From contig CAXIAD010000045.1 of NCBI GenBank assembly GCA_964021645.1, positions 1 to 23,399 on the forward strand: 23,399 bases of DNA, given 5' to 3'. Below, in pieces: positions 22,348-23,399 of this stretch. Below the pieces are notes generated by a model, which saw only the letters and a list, made by a program, of their open reading frames with translations, did not search any database and was not told where the DNA came from. The DNA is from CANLDA01 sp964021645 (lineage in GTDB: Bacteria; Pseudomonadota; Alphaproteobacteria; Rhodobacterales; Rhodobacteraceae). The number at the start of each line of letters is the position of its first letter. Positions within the stretch are counted from its first letter, which is position 1. Made by a program: the position numbers and the translations under genes.

Positions 22348-23349
22348 ATGGGTCTGGACCACGCAGCAACTAAACCGCATGAGGCGCTTGCCGCTATATT
22401 GGCTGACGACATGTCAGCGGTGAACACGTTGATCCGTGCGCGCATGGCTAGTGAGCATGCGCCGCGCATTCCTGAGGTGACAGCGCATTTAGTTAATGCT
22501 GGAGGGAAGCGGTTACGGCCGATGCTGACTTTGGCCGCGGCACAGCTTTGTGGATATGAAGGCCCCTATCACGTGCATTTGGCGGCAACGGTGGAGTTCA
22601 TCCACACGGCCACATTGCTACATGATGATGTGGTCGATGAAAGCGGTCAACGGCGCGGGCGCCCGACTGCTAACCTATTGTGGGATAACAAAAGTTCCAT
22701 TTTAGTCGGAGATTACTTGTTCTCGCGCTCGTTCCAATTGATGGTTGAAACCGGCAGTTTGCGGGTTTTGGACATTCTGGCCAATGCCTCGGCAACAATC
22801 GCTGAAGGTGAGGTTTTGCAATTGACCGCTGCGCAGGATTTGCGCACCGATGAAAACACCTATTTGCAGATTGTGCGCGGCAAGACTGCGGCGTTATTTT
22901 CAGCAGCAACTGAGGTGGGTGGCGTCATATCAGGCGCGGATGAGACCCACGTAAAAGCGCTGTTTGACTATGGTGATGCGCTGGGTATTTCGTTTCAGAT
23001 TGTTGATGATTTGCTTGATTATCAAGGAGATAGCAACGCGACGGGTAAAAACGTCGGGGATGATTTCCGCGAGCGTAAACTGACCCTTCCGGTGATCAAA
23101 GCGGTTGCGATGGCCGATGCCGAAGAACGTGCATTTTGGCAGCGCACCATTGAAAAAGGTCAACAGAATGAAGGTGATCTGGAGCATGCGCTAAGCCTGC
23201 TACACAAGCACAACACGCTGGAATTGACCCGCTTGGATGCATTGGAATGGGCGGAAAAGGCGAAATCGGCGATGGGCGCATTGCCTGAGCATGAAATCCG
23301 TCAAATGCTGATTGATTTAGCGGACTATGTGGTCGCAAGGGTTAACTAA
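22348..23349 (+). CDS. ispB: Polyprenyl (probably octa/decaprenyl) diphosphate synthase
   Basis: Trans-prenyl transferase that extends farnesyl diphosphate to the long side chain of ubiquinone. The protein has 333 residues. GGKRLRP (52-58) binds the diphosphate, the first aspartate-rich motif is HDDVVDES (D93-D97), GKTA (178-181) lies after it, and the second motif is QIVDDLLDYQGD (D220, D221, D224). Product length cannot be read off with certainty; in alphaproteobacteria it is usually decaprenyl, so the symbol ispB is by homology and ddsA may fit. The start at 22348 (MGLDHAATKP) has AGGAG 4 bases upstream; ATG 22321 is in frame but lacks a Shine-Dalgarno. The divergent DUF2007-methyltransferase pair shares its upstream region. 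Confidence 0.94.
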   Translation: MGLDHAATKPHEALAAILADDMSAVNTLIRARMASEHAPRIPEVTAHLVNAGGKRLRPMLTLAAAQLCGYEGPYHVHLAATVEFIHTATLLHDDVVDESGQRRGRPTANLLWDNKSSILVGDYLFSRSFQLMVETGSLRVLDILANASATIAEGEVLQLTAAQDLRTDENTYLQIVRGKTAALFSAATEVGGVISGADETHVKALFDYGDALGISFQIVDDLLDYQGDSNATGKNVGDDFRERKLTLPVIKAVAMADAEERAFWQRTIEKGQQNEGDLEHALSLLHKHNTLELTRLDALEWAEKAKSAMGALPEHEIRQMLIDLADYVVARVN

Positions 23350-23383
23350 TCGGGCCAGATCAATGGCGTGTTAGGTCACAAAA

Positions 23384-23399
23384 GTTTTGTACGTTTTGT
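23384..23399. promoter_or_regulatory. Second GTTTTGTAC motif, tandem and cut by window edge
   Basis: GTTTTGTAC (23384-23392) is followed immediately by GTTTTGT (23393-23399), a direct repeat with a 9-bp period cut by the window end. It is preceded by ACAAAA, making an inverted arm. The same nonamer with the same 9-bp tandem spacing, on the opposite strand, occurs at 2480-2497 upstream of the glycosyltransferase. It probably belongs to the upstream region of the next gene. Confidence 0.5.

Noticed and set aside
1..23399. CRISPR array, insertion sequence, prophage, tRNA or rRNA gene
   Set aside because: I saw no regularly spaced repeats, transposase or integrase coding sequence, target-site duplications, or cloverleaf or rRNA sequence; all larger regions are filled by conserved chromosomal genes.

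Overview
The window reads as ordinary chromosome of an alphaproteobacterium, most likely a marine Rhodobacterales (Roseobacter-group) species. The basis is moderate GC, many GTG/TTG and ATGA/TGATG start-stop couplings, and several Rhodobacterales-typical neighbourhoods: sucA-sucB-(glycosyltransferase)-lpdA, zinc-ribbon protein divergent from ftsE-ftsX-plsC, argH-small lipoprotein-DUF2834-lysA-TIGR02302 family, phaA-phaB, and the DUF2007-methyltransferase pair divergent from a polyprenyl diphosphate synthase. This is taxonomic inference from gene content; no rRNA or tRNA gene is visible. No mobile element, CRISPR array or prophage was found.

Layout. (1) 1-5136, plus strand: end of sucA (E1), sucB (E2 with two lipoyl domains), a 316-bp spacer with an operator-like palindrome array and a short leader-type ORF, a family-2-like glycosyltransferase, then lpdA (E3) closed by a strong terminator. 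E1, E2 and E3 make the 2-oxoglutarate dehydrogenase complex of the TCA cycle; the glycosyltransferase is a guest. (2) 5137-8204: a convergent spacer with an orphan TGTGA-N6-TCACA palindrome, then minus-strand ftsE-ftsX-plsC-PPOX flavoprotein, nearly all overlapping. (3) 8350-9291: divergent zinc-ribbon membrane protein. (4) 9309-15221, minus strand: argH, LptM-like lipoprotein, DUF2834 membrane protein, lysA and a large TIGR02302 membrane protein (amino-acid and cell-wall precursor synthesis plus envelope proteins). (5) 15243-17364: tlpA (+), tag (-) and an EAL-domain gene (+) with non-canonical catalytic motifs. (6) 17512-19604: phaA and phaB, making 3-hydroxybutyryl-CoA for polyhydroxybutyrate, each behind its own palindrome-bearing upstream region and separated by a terminator. 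(7) 19634-20879: a 39-residue minus-strand gene, two tandem bulged hairpins, a shared terminator and a divergent LysR regulator. (8) 20892-23399: DUF465, TrmN6-like methyltransferase and DUF2007 (minus), polyprenyl diphosphate synthase (plus), and at the right edge a second copy of the GTTTTGTAC motif seen upstream of the glycosyltransferase.

Most genes are conserved housekeeping or storage genes. The least explained signals are in the non-coding spacers: the GTTTTGTAC palindrome array with a translationally coupled leader ORF (2453-2618) recurring at 23384-23399, and the small gene whose stop codon lies inside the first of two covarying hairpins (19667-19833). Neither matches a named system I can identify with confidence.
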